Shown: piece after piece, positions 33,950 through 42,620 of the stretch | Layout of the letters: the number at the start of each line of letters is the position of its first letter | Numbering within the stretch: position 1 is the stretch's first letter | Assembly (NCBI GenBank): GCA_963734275.1 | Contig: CAVTGO010000006.1 | Coordinates: 1 to 64,000, forward strand | Direction: 5' to 3' | DNA length: 64,000 nucleotides | DNA from: CAVTGO01 sp963734275 | Lineage (GTDB): Bacteria > Actinomycetota > UBA4738 > HRBIN12 | Made by a program: the position numbers and the translations under genes | The notes under the pieces: generated by a model | Told to the model about the DNA's origin: nothing | Database searches by the model: none | The model's input: only the letters and a program-made list of their open reading frames with translations

Positions 33950-35038
33950 CTACTGGATGAGCGGGGCGATGGCGTCGAGGTTGTCAAGGATGGGAGCGCT
34001 TCCCGTCTCGCGATCCACGACATGGCGGATGACGGCCAGCGAAACGCCAAGCCGCTGGTATTCGCGGATCCTCTCTCGCACCTTCTCCGGCGTTCCGACA
34101 AAGGCGATCTTGCTCAAGACATCGTCGTCCAAGAGCTTGAGTGCGCCATCAACGTCTCCCTTGAGGTAGGTCTCACGGATCTGCGTATGACGTTCGCCCA
34201 GCCCAGCCTTGGCCATCGTGAACTGGTGGTGCTTCTCACGCACGTAGTAGAGGCAAGCCCGCTGCGCTGCCGCCCGAACCTTCTCGGGATCGGGGTTGGC
34301 GGCCATCACCATGCTGGCTCCCATCTTGATCTCGGTTGGATCGCGACCCACCGACTCGGCTCCCTCGCGGAGGACCCCTTTGGCCCACTCGATGTATTCC
34401 GGCGTAGAGAGCGAGTTGAATACCACTCCGTCCGCATACGCGCCGGTTACGCGAAGGACCTTGGGGCCCGTCGCGCCGATATAGATCGGCACGCTCACCT
34501 GCTGTGCCATATCGCTGGCAGCCCCCCCGATCCCGTGCGTGGCAGGGATCCAGGCGTTGTCCAGTTTGAAGAACTCTCCCTCGTACTTCAGTCGCTTGCC
34601 CGCGAGGATCCCGCGGATGATCTCGATGTACTCCTTCATCCTCTCTGCCGGCCTCTCCACCTTGACGCCGTGGTTGGGCTCGATCTTGAGGCGTCCGCCG
34701 GTTCCTAGGCCCAAGAGCCGGAACCGCCCTCCCGTGACCTCGTTCAACGTGATGACGGACATGGCCAGGTCGGTGGGGGTCCGCGTGTAGATCGGAACGA
34801 TATTCGTGCCGAGATGGATCCGTTTCGTCTCGTTCGCTATCTGAGCGAGCCCTACGAAGCAGTCCCGCACTGCCGACTGCCCAAGGACGGCATAGTGGAC
34901 GCCGGCATCCTCGCCGTGCCGGATGGCCGAGATGATGTCTTCCAGAGGGATATCAAGGAGGCTGTAGAACATGAAGGCGAATTCAAGAGCACGCTCTTCT
35001 GCTCTCGGCACAGTGGCGCTCGGGGCGGCCACACTCAT
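33950..35038 (-). CDS. LLM-class F420-dependent-type oxidoreductase (head of importer operon)
   Basis: The 362-residue TIM-barrel protein shows LEFAFMFYSLLDIPLEDIIS, YAVLGQSAVRDCFVGLAQIA, RIHLGTNIVPIYTRTPTDLA, EVTGGRFRLLGLGTGG, VPIYIGATGPKVLRVTGAYA and DGVVFNSLSTPEYIEWA. The TGA(Y)ADG and IGATGPK elements match F420-dependent members such as Mer-like enzymes. No flavin reductase is encoded in the window, which argues against a two-component FMNH2 monooxygenase. Only ATG 35038 precedes the first strand with reasonable spacing; its Shine-Dalgarno is weak. Operators at 35092-35103 and 35155-35166 lie upstream, and a GTGGGCT/AGCCCAC hairpin (35046-35064) is in the leader. Confidence 0.85.
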   Translation of the reverse strand: MSVAAPSATVPRAEERALEFAFMFYSLLDIPLEDIISAIRHGEDAGVHYAVLGQSAVRDCFVGLAQIANETKRIHLGTNIVPIYTRTPTDLAMSVITLNEVTGGRFRLLGLGTGGRLKIEPNHGVKVERPAERMKEYIEIIRGILAGKRLKYEGEFFKLDNAWIPATHGIGGAASDMAQQVSVPIYIGATGPKVLRVTGAYADGVVFNSLSTPEYIEWAKGVLREGAESVGRDPTEIKMGASMVMAANPDPEKVRAAAQRACLYYVREKHHQFTMAKAGLGERHTQIRETYLKGDVDGALKLLDDDVLSKIAFVGTPEKVRERIREYQRLGVSLAVIRHVVDRETGSAPILDNLDAIAPLIQ

Positions 35039-35091
35039 GACATACGTGGGCTAGGCAAGCCCACCGATACGTGCACGAGCCACATGCGCGG

Positions 35092-35103
35092 ATTGTATAC
35101 AAC
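35092..35103. promoter_or_regulatory. GntR/FCD-type operator, site 2 (divergent LLM promoters)
   Basis: ATTGTATACAAC is the most symmetrical of the five sites: TTGTATACAA is a perfect 10-bp palindrome. It lies 54 bases before the minus-strand LLM gene and within the 317-bp divergent region. It is followed by CCCGGG, as at site 4. Confidence 0.7.
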
Positions 35104-35154
35104 CCGGGTCGTTGCCTGTCAAGCGGAGGAGGCGGGGCGGGCTGGAACCACGAG

Positions 35155-35166
35155 ATTGTATACGAT
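35155..35166. promoter_or_regulatory. GntR/FCD-type operator, site 3 (divergent LLM promoters)
   Basis: ATTGTATACGAT repeats the core 63 bp from site 2, centre to centre. It could serve the plus-strand LLM operon starting at 35356 or act jointly with site 2. The rest of the 317-bp divergent region shows only the leader hairpin at 35046-35064. Confidence 0.65.
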
Positions 35167-35355
35167 GCTCGGAGAATGCTTCGGTCGCAACCGGGTCCCC
35201 ACAACCGAGGTCGCTGCTTCCTTTGCGCGAGAAACCTGTTCGCTTTCGACGCGCCACCCCGCACACCAACGCTGGCACTGACCGCCTTCCAGAGCGGAGA
35301 CGGGCCAGCATGACTGGTCCAACTCGAAGCGCAAGGTTGTGACCATGGAGGGCCT

Positions 35356-36342
35356 ATGTCGAGATCGATAGGGCTGAGTCTTCCGAACCGCGGTGTGCTG
35401 TTTGGGGCGACGACGGTAGAGGAGCTTTATTCGCTGACCGCCCAGGCAGAGGAATCGGGATTCTTCGATTCCGTATGGGTCGGCGACGGCTTGATCGCGA
35501 AGCCTCGCTTGGAAGCGATAGCGACGATGTCTGCACTGGCAGCTCGGACGGTCCGCCTCAAGCTCGGTGTCTGCTGCATGGCAACGTTCCCCCTTCGGAA
35601 CCCCGTACTGCTCGCCTGCCAGTGGGCCAGCCTCGATGTGATCTCGGGGGGAAGATCCCTACTGGCCGTGTGTCTGGGAGCACCTACAGGAAGGGGCGGC
35701 GCCAACTTCGCGGCTGAGTTGCAGGCCATGGGCGTGACGGGCAACGAGCGCGTCGGGCGCCTGGAAGAAGGCATCGAACTCATCCGGAAGGCGTGGTCGG
35801 GACCCACGTCGCACGAAGGTCGGTACTGGCGATTCCCAACCATCGACCTCGAACCCAAGCCCGTCCAGGATCCGTGTCCGATCTGGATCGCCAGCAATCC
35901 GGATCCGTCGAAGCTGAGCGCCGAGCGCTACCAGAGAGCGATCGAACGTGTCGCCAGGATGGCGGATGGATGGATGTCGACCGTCGTATCACCGGATGAC
36001 TTCGGGGCGAGATGGGGAGACATCAGACGGCTGGCGGAGGGCCTGGGACGCGAGAGCGGGTCGCTCTCCTCGGCCGTCCACCTGATGATCAACATCCAGA
36101 ACGACGAGACGACCGCGCGCCGCGAAGCTAAGCGGTTCTTGGACGAGTACTACTCCACCGACACGAAGCCGGAAGTGATGGACGTCTGGGGAGCGTATGG
36201 GACCCCCGAGCACATCGCGTCGCGTGTGGAAGAATACCGGACTCGAGGCGTGGACATCCCCATCATCCGCTTCGCCTCCTTCGATCAGAAGGGGCAGATG
36301 GAGCGGGCTTTGGATGAACTCCTGCCGGGTCTTGCGGCGTGA
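35356..36342 (+). CDS. LLM-class oxidoreductase 2 (head of plus-strand operon)
   Basis: The 328-residue LLM protein shows IGLSLPNRGVLFGATTVEEL, DSVWVGDGLIAKPRLEAIAT, VRLKLGVCCMATFPLRNPVL, DVISGGRSLLAVCLGAP, VQDPCPIWIASNPDP and ERVARMADGWMSTVVSPDDF. The strong site GGAGGGCCT precedes the ATG. The stop overlaps the next start by 4 bases (GTGA). It is only distantly similar to the other LLM proteins of the island, so each probably catalyses a different step. F420 or FMN use cannot be settled from the sequence alone. Confidence 0.85.
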   Translation: MSRSIGLSLPNRGVLFGATTVEELYSLTAQAEESGFFDSVWVGDGLIAKPRLEAIATMSALAARTVRLKLGVCCMATFPLRNPVLLACQWASLDVISGGRSLLAVCLGAPTGRGGANFAAELQAMGVTGNERVGRLEEGIELIRKAWSGPTSHEGRYWRFPTIDLEPKPVQDPCPIWIASNPDPSKLSAERYQRAIERVARMADGWMSTVVSPDDFGARWGDIRRLAEGLGRESGSLSSAVHLMINIQNDETTARREAKRFLDEYYSTDTKPEVMDVWGAYGTPEHIASRVEEYRTRGVDIPIIRFASFDQKGQMERALDELLPGLAA

Positions 36343-37502
36343 GCATCGACCGCGCCTGGATGGAGCGTTTCTTGGTCGATCTGTTGCGCGCAGATACTCA
36401 GGTTCCGCTAGGAGAAACGGAGCTGGCCCCCGGCGATGCGAGGATCGTGAAGGCGATCGATGACGTGGTGATGCCTTCTATCGAGGAACTGCAACCCGAT
36501 GAGGTTCGGCGTCATGACTTGGGAGACGTGGCTGTTCGCTTCGGTCCCGAGGGTGCCGACGGGCTCCTCATCCAGACATACATCGTCTCGCAGCATTCCA
36601 ACCTCATGGACGATCCCAACGTCGGAACCATCGCCGACGGAGAGCTCTACGGTCTCTCCGGACCATGCGGGGTTGGTCAGGGAGCGACTCAGAACAAGGG
36701 TCCGATGGCGAGCGCGATCGCCGCGGTCCGTTCGCTGCCTCGAGATCTCAAGCAGCCCGTGTGGATCGCCGTCAACGGTGAGGGCAGGAGCTCGCACGAT
36801 GGATCACGGCGCGTCATCGACGATCTGCGCCTCCGCGCCGCTCACGGGATCGTCGCCTTCGGAACGGATCTGCGCGTCTCGCTCGGCAACCGAGGGCGCG
36901 TTGACATCGAGGTTTCCGTGCGAGGTCGCTCATGCCACTCCAGCCAACCGTGGTTGGGGCTCAATCCGATCGAGGGCGCCGCGGATGTGGTCCGCGCCCT
37001 CCGGTCGGTGTCTCTGCCGGAAGCCCATCCCGAGTTGGGCGGAGTGACGATCACTCCGTACCAGGTGCGTTGTTTTCCCGTGGCCCCCCACACCATCCCG
37101 GAGAGGGTGGATATCGTCATCGATCGTCGTCTCCTCCCCGGGGAGGACCCCTCGACCGTCATCGACGACCTCCGTTCTCATCTCTCGGATGAGCAGATTG
37201 CGGAGGTTGACGTCGAAGGGGGAGCGTCGATGCTGCCGGCGGCGGTTTCCCCCGACTCACGTGTGGTGCGGCACTTGCTCGAGGGCCTCACGTCGCAAGG
37301 ACGGAGGTCGGAGACGTTCTGGAGTCTCAACACGTTCGATGCGGGTTACGCATGTTCCGTCGGCATTCCCACGCCGATGTTCGGTCCCGGGAAGCGCGAC
37401 TTCACGGGTGAGGGTCTCGTGGGGACCGACGCGATCTCTGTCGATGACTGTGAAGCCGCTGCGGCCACGATCCTTCACGCGGCCATGGCGCTCTGTTCGT
37501 AG
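36339..37502 (+). CDS. M20-like peptidase homologue lacking the usual metal ligands
   Basis: The 387-residue protein has the M20 architecture: a catalytic-domain start, a lid/dimerisation domain (GRSCHSSQPWLGLNPIEGAA, equivalent to the 'H...PxxGxNAI' block) and a C-terminal PTPMFGPGKRDFTGEGLVGT. The expected HxDxV is SQHSNLMD, the bridging Asp of 'GADMKG' is replaced in GATQNKGP, and the 'DEE' catalytic pair reads NGEGRSSHDG. Several zinc ligands and the general base therefore seem absent. The start is GTG 36339, overlapping the LLM stop. It may have a different mechanism, bind rather than cleave, or be an inactive scaffold; the fold assignment is moderately sure, the activity unknown. Confidence 0.7.
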   Translation: MSIDRAWMERFLVDLLRADTQVPLGETELAPGDARIVKAIDDVVMPSIEELQPDEVRRHDLGDVAVRFGPEGADGLLIQTYIVSQHSNLMDDPNVGTIADGELYGLSGPCGVGQGATQNKGPMASAIAAVRSLPRDLKQPVWIAVNGEGRSSHDGSRRVIDDLRLRAAHGIVAFGTDLRVSLGNRGRVDIEVSVRGRSCHSSQPWLGLNPIEGAADVVRALRSVSLPEAHPELGGVTITPYQVRCFPVAPHTIPERVDIVIDRRLLPGEDPSTVIDDLRSHLSDEQIAEVDVEGGASMLPAAVSPDSRVVRHLLEGLTSQGRRSETFWSLNTFDAGYACSVGIPTPMFGPGKRDFTGEGLVGTDAISVDDCEAAAATILHAAMALCS

Positions 37503-37533
37503 GGCAGCGAAGAAGAGATCTCGGGGGCGAACC

Positions 37534-38544
37534 GTGCGATTCGGCTTTGCGCAGATCCTCAGCGAGGACTTTCGAAAGCACGTCGGGCTCGTGAGATTCG
37601 CGGAGGAGCTTGGGTTCGATCACGCATGGATCACCGACCAGACGTTCTATCGCGATCCCTACGTGATCCTGGGGTTGGCCGCTCAGGCCACCGAACGGAT
37701 CGCGCTTGGGATCGGGGTTACCAACCCCTACACGAGACATCCTGCGATGACCGCGAGAGCGGTCGCGACCTTGCATGAAGCCGCGCCCGGCCGGATCCAC
37801 CTCGGGATCGGCGCAGGCAACCGCCGGGAGCTCCTGAGTCCGCTGGGGATCGATGGCTCCCACGATTCCGAGCGCTGTCGGGAAACCCTCGAGATCGTTC
37901 GCCGCCTTCTTACCGGCACGATGACGACCTACGTGGGCGATCATTATGGCGTTCGAGATGTCGAGCTTCGAACGGCTGCGGCGCCGGAGGTCCGCTTGTA
38001 TATCGGGGGCCGTGGCTCGCGCATCCTTCAGGCTGCGGGCGAAGTGGCCGACGGAGTCATCATCGGTGGACTGTCTACCGCCGCGGGCATGCGCTATGTA
38101 TGGGATCACGTCGGCGCTGGAGGGAAGCGCGCGAAGCGCGACCTCGGTGAGTTGGAAGTCGTCTGCTGGATCAGCTGTTACCTCACCGAGCGCCCTGCGG
38201 CCAAACGCGAGGCGATCAAACCGTGGATCGCCCACTTCGTCGGTGAGGCACCTCGTGGAGTATTGGAGGCCATCGAGGTGTCGGACGGGGTCGTGCAAGC
38301 GATCAAGTCGATGTATCTGCAGGGCGGCAGCACCGCGGCCGCCCCGTACGTTACCGAGGAGTGCATCGACGCCTTCAGCTTGATCACGGAGCCCGACAAG
38401 GGGGCAGATCGGATCGATGCTCTGAGCCGGGCGGGGGTGACGCAGTTCTGCATGCTGCTACCGATCGGGTCGGTCGACGACCACCGAAAGCAGCTAGAGG
38501 AGTTCGCCGAAGTCGTCTTCCCCAGATTCGCCGACAAGCGTTAA
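37534..38544 (+). CDS. LLM-class oxidoreductase 3
   Basis: The 336-residue LLM protein begins VRFGFAQILSEDFRKHVGLV and continues FDHAWITDQTFYRDPYVILG, IALGIGVTNPYTRHPAMTAR, EAAPGRIHLGIGAGNRRELL, VRLYIGGRGSRILQAAGEVA and DGVIIGGLSTAAG. This is close to the F420-dependent methylenetetrahydromethanopterin-reductase-like group (ITDQ...YRDPY, IGAGN, GEVADGVI). GTG 37534 is used because it starts the first beta strand, with a weak GGGGG site before it; reading upstream has no LLM similarity. It is the third gene of the plus-strand operon and converges with the tautomerase gene. Confidence 0.85.
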   Translation: MRFGFAQILSEDFRKHVGLVRFAEELGFDHAWITDQTFYRDPYVILGLAAQATERIALGIGVTNPYTRHPAMTARAVATLHEAAPGRIHLGIGAGNRRELLSPLGIDGSHDSERCRETLEIVRRLLTGTMTTYVGDHYGVRDVELRTAAAPEVRLYIGGRGSRILQAAGEVADGVIIGGLSTAAGMRYVWDHVGAGGKRAKRDLGELEVVCWISCYLTERPAAKREAIKPWIAHFVGEAPRGVLEAIEVSDGVVQAIKSMYLQGGSTAAAPYVTEECIDAFSLITEPDKGADRIDALSRAGVTQFCMLLPIGSVDDHRKQLEEFAEVVFPRFADKR

Positions 38545-38562
38545 CTGGGCTCCGCGACCAGG

Positions 38563-38778
38563 CTAGGTATGGTCTTCGCCTCCCGCTTCAGCATCCTTGT
38601 CGATGGCCAGGACTCCCCCCGTCGCCCAATCCTCGCGCGGGTAGTCCTGGATCACGACCTGCAGGCTCTCCCGAGTTATGCCGGCGTGCTCCTCTACCGC
38701 GTCGGTGATCGCCCTCGCCAGGTCACGCTTCTGCTCGACGGTCCGCCCTTCCCATAGCATCACGATCACGACCGCCAT
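38563..38778 (-). CDS. 4-oxalocrotonate tautomerase-like protein without Pro1
   Basis: The 71-residue protein matches small tautomerases: VVIVMLWEGRTVEQKRDLAR, AITDAVEEHAGITRESLQVV and IQDYPREDWATGGVLAIDKD. These enzymes use the amino-terminal Pro1 (after Met removal) as catalytic base. Here codon 2 is GCG (Ala), so the mature N-terminus would be Ala. The other conserved features (EGRT, the QDYPRxxWxxGG block) are kept. It is either an altered-function or inactive member, or codon 2 carries a base-call error. GGAGGG precedes the ATG. It is the last gene of the C1 operon. Confidence 0.8.
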   Translation of the reverse strand: MAVVIVMLWEGRTVEQKRDLARAITDAVEEHAGITRESLQVVIQDYPREDWATGGVLAIDKDAEAGGEDHT

Positions 38779-38828
38779 GACATCCCTCCTGATCGGACGA
38801 CACCGTTACTCTACGCATCGAGGGTTGG

Positions 38829-40082
38829 TCATTCCCGATCCCTTTCAAGAGGGTCGGCCCCGGGCGGTACGCCCTTCATTTCTGCCTGACCTTCAGTCGT
38901 TGACGAGGATCGCAGCTCGTGATCCAACCTGCGCAGCGGAGACATCATCGGAGCAAGGGCAACGCCCACAACGGCCATGACCAGAAAGGCCACTTGCAGG
39001 GAGGAAGCGGCGACGCACGCCGCGACTGCGACCGGCGATGACAGCTTGCCAAGGTTCCGAGCCGTTTGACTGACGGATACCATGCCAGCGCGCAGGTGCG
39101 ACCTGGCGGTGTGACTCGCGTACATGTCCGAGAGGACCGCCAGCACCCCATCCCCGACCCCGTAGATAGCAGCGCCGGCAAGTGCCCACCGCCAGTCTGG
39201 GGCAAGAGCGAAGACGACGATGGAGGTCGCGATCCCTAAGAAGCTTCCTAGGACCGCCGCGGACGGGCGAACCCTTCGGATGATCGCGGGGACTCGCGTA
39301 GTCGTCAGAAGGGTGACGACAGCGGCCAGAGATATGACGAGCCCCACCTGCGTCACGGAAGCATCCCGTTCCTTGACGAGGAGGATGGGAAGGTAGCCAA
39401 GCATCACGAACTTGAAGAAGAAGCGGCCGAACTGCGCAAGGAGAGTCGTCGACAGGCTAGGTTCGGTACGCAGTACGCGAGAGAGGTCTCGAGCGTAGTG
39501 CCGTTCTCCACCCAGATACGTGCGCGACTCGTCCATGATCATGAAGGACAGGATGGCGAGCGGGATCGTCACGGCCTGCATGAAAAGAGGAGCCCTCCAT
39601 GAGATCCCCACCACCAAAGCACCCACGATGGGCAGAACGACGTCGCCGGCGGCGAGGAAGGAGTTCCTCCCGACGAACGCTCGGATCCTCTGGGGCCCGC
39701 TGAACTCCGCCCCTAACAGGGTGATCGTCAGCGGCAGTACCGCCGCGAAACAGCTCCCCTGAACGGCTCGCATCGCTAGCAGCAGCGGAAAGCTGGTGGT
39801 GATCCCCTCGATGATCGCCGCAACACCGGAGGCCGTGAGAGCGACACAGAAGAGAAGGCGTCTCCCGACAAGGTCCCCCAGGATGCCCAGCGGAACAGCG
39901 AGGAAGACGCCCGGAAGTACGTAGGCCGTGGTGACCAACCCGATCCGGCTGTCGCTGAGCCCGAGCTGGCGCTGCAATTCGGGGAGGGCGGGCGCCACAG
40001 CTTGGATCCCAAGGGTCATCCCGACGCCTCCCAACGAGATCACCGCTATGAAGGTCCTCGGGCCGACTCTCCGGACCGTCAT
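38829..40082 (-). CDS. MFS transporter
   Basis: The 417-residue protein has twelve predicted helices and the MFS loop 2-3 motif GILGDLVGRRLLFCVALTAS. The N-half shows PALPELQRQLGLSDSRIGLV and AVQGSCFAAVLPLTITLLGA; the C-half, AIYGVGDGVLAVLSDMYASH. It probably exports or imports a small organic molecule in exchange with protons; the direction is unknown. It belongs to the minus-strand operon with the formyl-hydrolase-like, Frc and thiamine-dependent genes, so a carboxylate or the pathway substrate is a reasonable cargo. Confidence 0.88.
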   Translation of the reverse strand: MTVRRVGPRTFIAVISLGGVGMTLGIQAVAPALPELQRQLGLSDSRIGLVTTAYVLPGVFLAVPLGILGDLVGRRLLFCVALTASGVAAIIEGITTSFPLLLAMRAVQGSCFAAVLPLTITLLGAEFSGPQRIRAFVGRNSFLAAGDVVLPIVGALVVGISWRAPLFMQAVTIPLAILSFMIMDESRTYLGGERHYARDLSRVLRTEPSLSTTLLAQFGRFFFKFVMLGYLPILLVKERDASVTQVGLVISLAAVVTLLTTTRVPAIIRRVRPSAAVLGSFLGIATSIVVFALAPDWRWALAGAAIYGVGDGVLAVLSDMYASHTARSHLRAGMVSVSQTARNLGKLSSPVAVAACVAASSLQVAFLVMAVVGVALAPMMSPLRRLDHELRSSSTTEGQAEMKGVPPGADPLERDRE

Positions 40083-40196
40083 CGATGGCTCCGCGCCGGC
40101 ATGAGGAGCGTCCTTCTTGTCGATGCCCTACAGAGTGGCTGACCAGTCGATGGACTCGGGGTGCGGCGAACTCACGACGTTCGATCACCTCAAGTT

Positions 40197-41120
40197 CTAC
40201 GCAACTGCCTGGACGCGGAACGTGTCACCGACAGAGATGCCGAGCTCAGTGGCGAGATCCCCTGCCGGCTCCTTTTCGCGTCGTTCACCTCGCATGCGTC
40301 CGACAAGAACTGCCCCACCATGCGCGGCAACGACTACTCCCTCACCTGAGATGGCGAGCACTTCACCTGGTTCCCCATGGCCGTCGACCAGCGCGGCATC
40401 GAAGATATCCACGCGCTTCCCCTTGATGGTGCCCCACGCTCCGGGCGCGGGGTCGGCCGCACGGATCTTGGCGAAGACGTCGGCGATCTGTTGATCCCAA
40501 TCGAGCTCCGCGATCGACTTGTCGTACCAGGACTCGTAGGAACCGGCGTCGAGATCCTGCCCGTGCTTGAGGAGCACTCCCGCCTTCACCAGGTCGAGGC
40601 TCTCCATCATCGCGTCCACACCCATCGGGAAGAGCTTCTTGAAGTAGACGTCTCCGACGGTCTCGCTCGGTCCGATCTCGCAGGTCTTCTGCAGCAAGAT
40701 CGGTCCCTCGTCCAAGCCTTCGTTTGGCCAGAAGATGGTGAGCCCCGTCATCGTGTCTCCGACGGAGATCGCCCAGTTGACCGAGGAGGGCCCTCGGTGC
40801 AGCGGGAGCAACGAGGGATGGTATTGGAACGTGCCGAACCTGGGCGCGTTCAGGACCGGCTCAGGCACAGGCAGCAGGACGTACGCCATCATGCAGATGT
40901 CTGCTTCCAGGGACTCCATCAGCTGCAGCGCCTCCGGAGTCTTCCAAGACGTCGGCAGGTACAAGGGCAGGCCCGCCTCTCTCGCGAGAGCAACGAGCGC
41001 GTCTTCTCCGGCTTCGCCTTCCGGTGCAGAACAGACCGCGACGACGTTGTCGCCACGATGCAACAACCTTTCGAGCACCGCCTTACCGAAGGCCCGCTGG
41101 CCGTGAACGACTAGCCGCAT
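40197..41120 (-). CDS. Formyltransferase-fold protein, 10-formyl-THF hydrolase-domain-like
   Basis: The 307-residue protein resembles the hydrolase domain of 10-formyltetrahydrofolate dehydrogenase and methionyl-tRNA formyltransferase: an N-terminal VVHGQRAFGKAVLERLL, the catalytic YHPSLLPLHRGPSSVNW with His101, GLTIFWPNEGLDEGPILLQ with Asp137, and a C-terminal beta domain (GAWGTIKGKRVDIFDAAL). The 36-residue His-Asp spacing equals that of the mammalian enzyme, so the active site appears complete. It would move or hydrolyse a formyl group carried by folate. Together with Frc and a lyase that releases formyl-CoA, it suggests handling of a C1 formyl unit. GGGAG precedes the ATG. Confidence 0.85.
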   Translation of the reverse strand: MRLVVHGQRAFGKAVLERLLHRGDNVVAVCSAPEGEAGEDALVALAREAGLPLYLPTSWKTPEALQLMESLEADICMMAYVLLPVPEPVLNAPRFGTFQYHPSLLPLHRGPSSVNWAISVGDTMTGLTIFWPNEGLDEGPILLQKTCEIGPSETVGDVYFKKLFPMGVDAMMESLDLVKAGVLLKHGQDLDAGSYESWYDKSIAELDWDQQIADVFAKIRAADPAPGAWGTIKGKRVDIFDAALVDGHGEPGEVLAISGEGVVVAAHGGAVLVGRMRGERREKEPAGDLATELGISVGDTFRVQAVA

Positions 41121-41237
41121 GACATCTCCCTCTCAGGGTGTGCACACTGCTGCTGTGACCAGCCGGATCCGCGGTTCGCGCTGTGATCCTCCGCGGATGC
41201 CGCTCCTGCCCATCGCGCGTCGTGGCGCCTCCCGTGG

Positions 41238-42515
41238 CTACTCGGTCACCATGGGCGGTGGTTCGCCAACAGCACCGGATGCCTTGATCTCCTGGAGCTC
41301 GCTCTCGGAAACACCGAGCACATCACTGAGGATCTCGTCCGTGTGCTCGCCGAGCAACGGGGCCCGCGCTACTTCCGTCGAGCTATCTGAGAGCTTGATG
41401 GGATTCCCCACAGACACGTACGTACCCCGCTTCGGATGCTCCACCTCGACGATGGTGCCGGTCGCGCGCAAAGCCTCGTCCTCGGCGAGTTCCTTCATCG
41501 AAAGAACCGGCCCGCACGGGATATCGACCGCGCTACATATGTCCATCACCTCGAACTTCGTCTTGGTCTTGGTCCACCCCTCTATCTCGTCGAATATCTG
41601 AGCAAGCTTGTCCAAGCGAGCGGCCGGAGTTGCGTACCCTGGATCGCTGACCCACTCGGGCTTCCCGATCACATCGCAGATCTTGTCCCAGACCGGTGCT
41701 TGGGTGATGAAGTACACGTAGGCGTTGGGGTCGGTGTCCCATCCCTTGCACTTGAGGATCCATCCAGGCTGGCCTCCTCCGGAATCGTTCCCTGCCCTCG
41801 GTACTGCCTCATCGAATGGGATACGGCGGCCGAATTGGCTGTATTCCCTGAGAGGCCCACGTTCCAGTCGCTGCTGATCGCGCAGCTTGACCCGGCACAA
41901 GTTCAGCACGCCATCCTGCATGGCCGCTTGCACCCTCTGGCCGCGCCCTGTGATCTGGCGTTGGAACAGCGCGACAACGATCCCGAGCGCCAGGTTCAGT
42001 CCCGTGCCGGAATCAGCGATCTGCGCACCCGAGACCGTGGGTGGTCCATCGAGAAACCCGGTCGTCGACGCGGCACCGCCCGCGCATTGGGCGATGTTCT
42101 CGTACACCTTGTACTCCTGATACGGACCTTGGCCGAATCCCTTCACCGATGCCATGATCATCCGTGGGTTCAGCTCTTGGATGCGCTCCCAACCGAAACC
42201 CATGCGGGCAAGCGCGCCCGGTGCGAAGTTCTCGACCAGCACGTCGCAGTGCTTCACGAGACGTTCCAAGATCTGCTTACCGGTCTCGTTCTTGGTATCG
42301 AGCGTGATGGAGCGCTTGTTGTGATTGAGCATCGTGAAGTAGAGACTGTCCACGTCTGGGATGTCGCGGAGCTGTGCCCGCGTTGCATCCCCTACCCCGG
42401 GTCGTTCGACCTTGATGACGTCTGCCCCGAACCAGGCCAGCAGTTGCGTGCATGCTGGCCCTGACTGGACGTGGGTAAAGTCGAGGATGCGAACGCCGGT
42501 GAGTGCCTTGTCCAT
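41238..42515 (-). CDS. frc: Formyl-CoA:oxalate CoA-transferase-like (CaiB/BaiF family III)
   Basis: The 425-residue protein matches bacterial Frc closely: RILDFTHVQSGPACTQLLAW, FGADVIKVERPGVGDATRAQ, MLNHNKRSITLDTK, GGAASTTGFLDGPPTVSGAQ, catalytic Asp168 in QIADSGTG, VLNLCRVKLRDQQRLERG, GGGQPGWILKCKGWDTDPNA and DIPCGPVLSMKELAED. The GGGQPG active-site loop of true formyl-CoA transferases is present. It would transfer CoA from formyl-CoA (or another acyl-CoA) to oxalate or a related hydroxy acid. ATG 42515 has GGAGGA four bases upstream; ATG 42530 is an alternative. It is followed by the formyltransferase-like gene and preceded by the thiamine enzyme gene. Confidence 0.9.
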   Translation of the reverse strand: MDKALTGVRILDFTHVQSGPACTQLLAWFGADVIKVERPGVGDATRAQLRDIPDVDSLYFTMLNHNKRSITLDTKNETGKQILERLVKHCDVLVENFAPGALARMGFGWERIQELNPRMIMASVKGFGQGPYQEYKVYENIAQCAGGAASTTGFLDGPPTVSGAQIADSGTGLNLALGIVVALFQRQITGRGQRVQAAMQDGVLNLCRVKLRDQQRLERGPLREYSQFGRRIPFDEAVPRAGNDSGGGQPGWILKCKGWDTDPNAYVYFITQAPVWDKICDVIGKPEWVSDPGYATPAARLDKLAQIFDEIEGWTKTKTKFEVMDICSAVDIPCGPVLSMKELAEDEALRATGTIVEVEHPKRGTYVSVGNPIKLSDSSTEVARAPLLGEHTDEILSDVLGVSESELQEIKASGAVGEPPPMVTE

Positions 42516-42620
42516 CCTGTCCTCCAGCACATTCTCGTGGTTGTCCCAGTGCGCCCATGATCGGTCGTGATCGCGACCCTTCGAGTACGCGTCATCGGCG
42601 TGAGGGTTGCGCGTGTCCGA

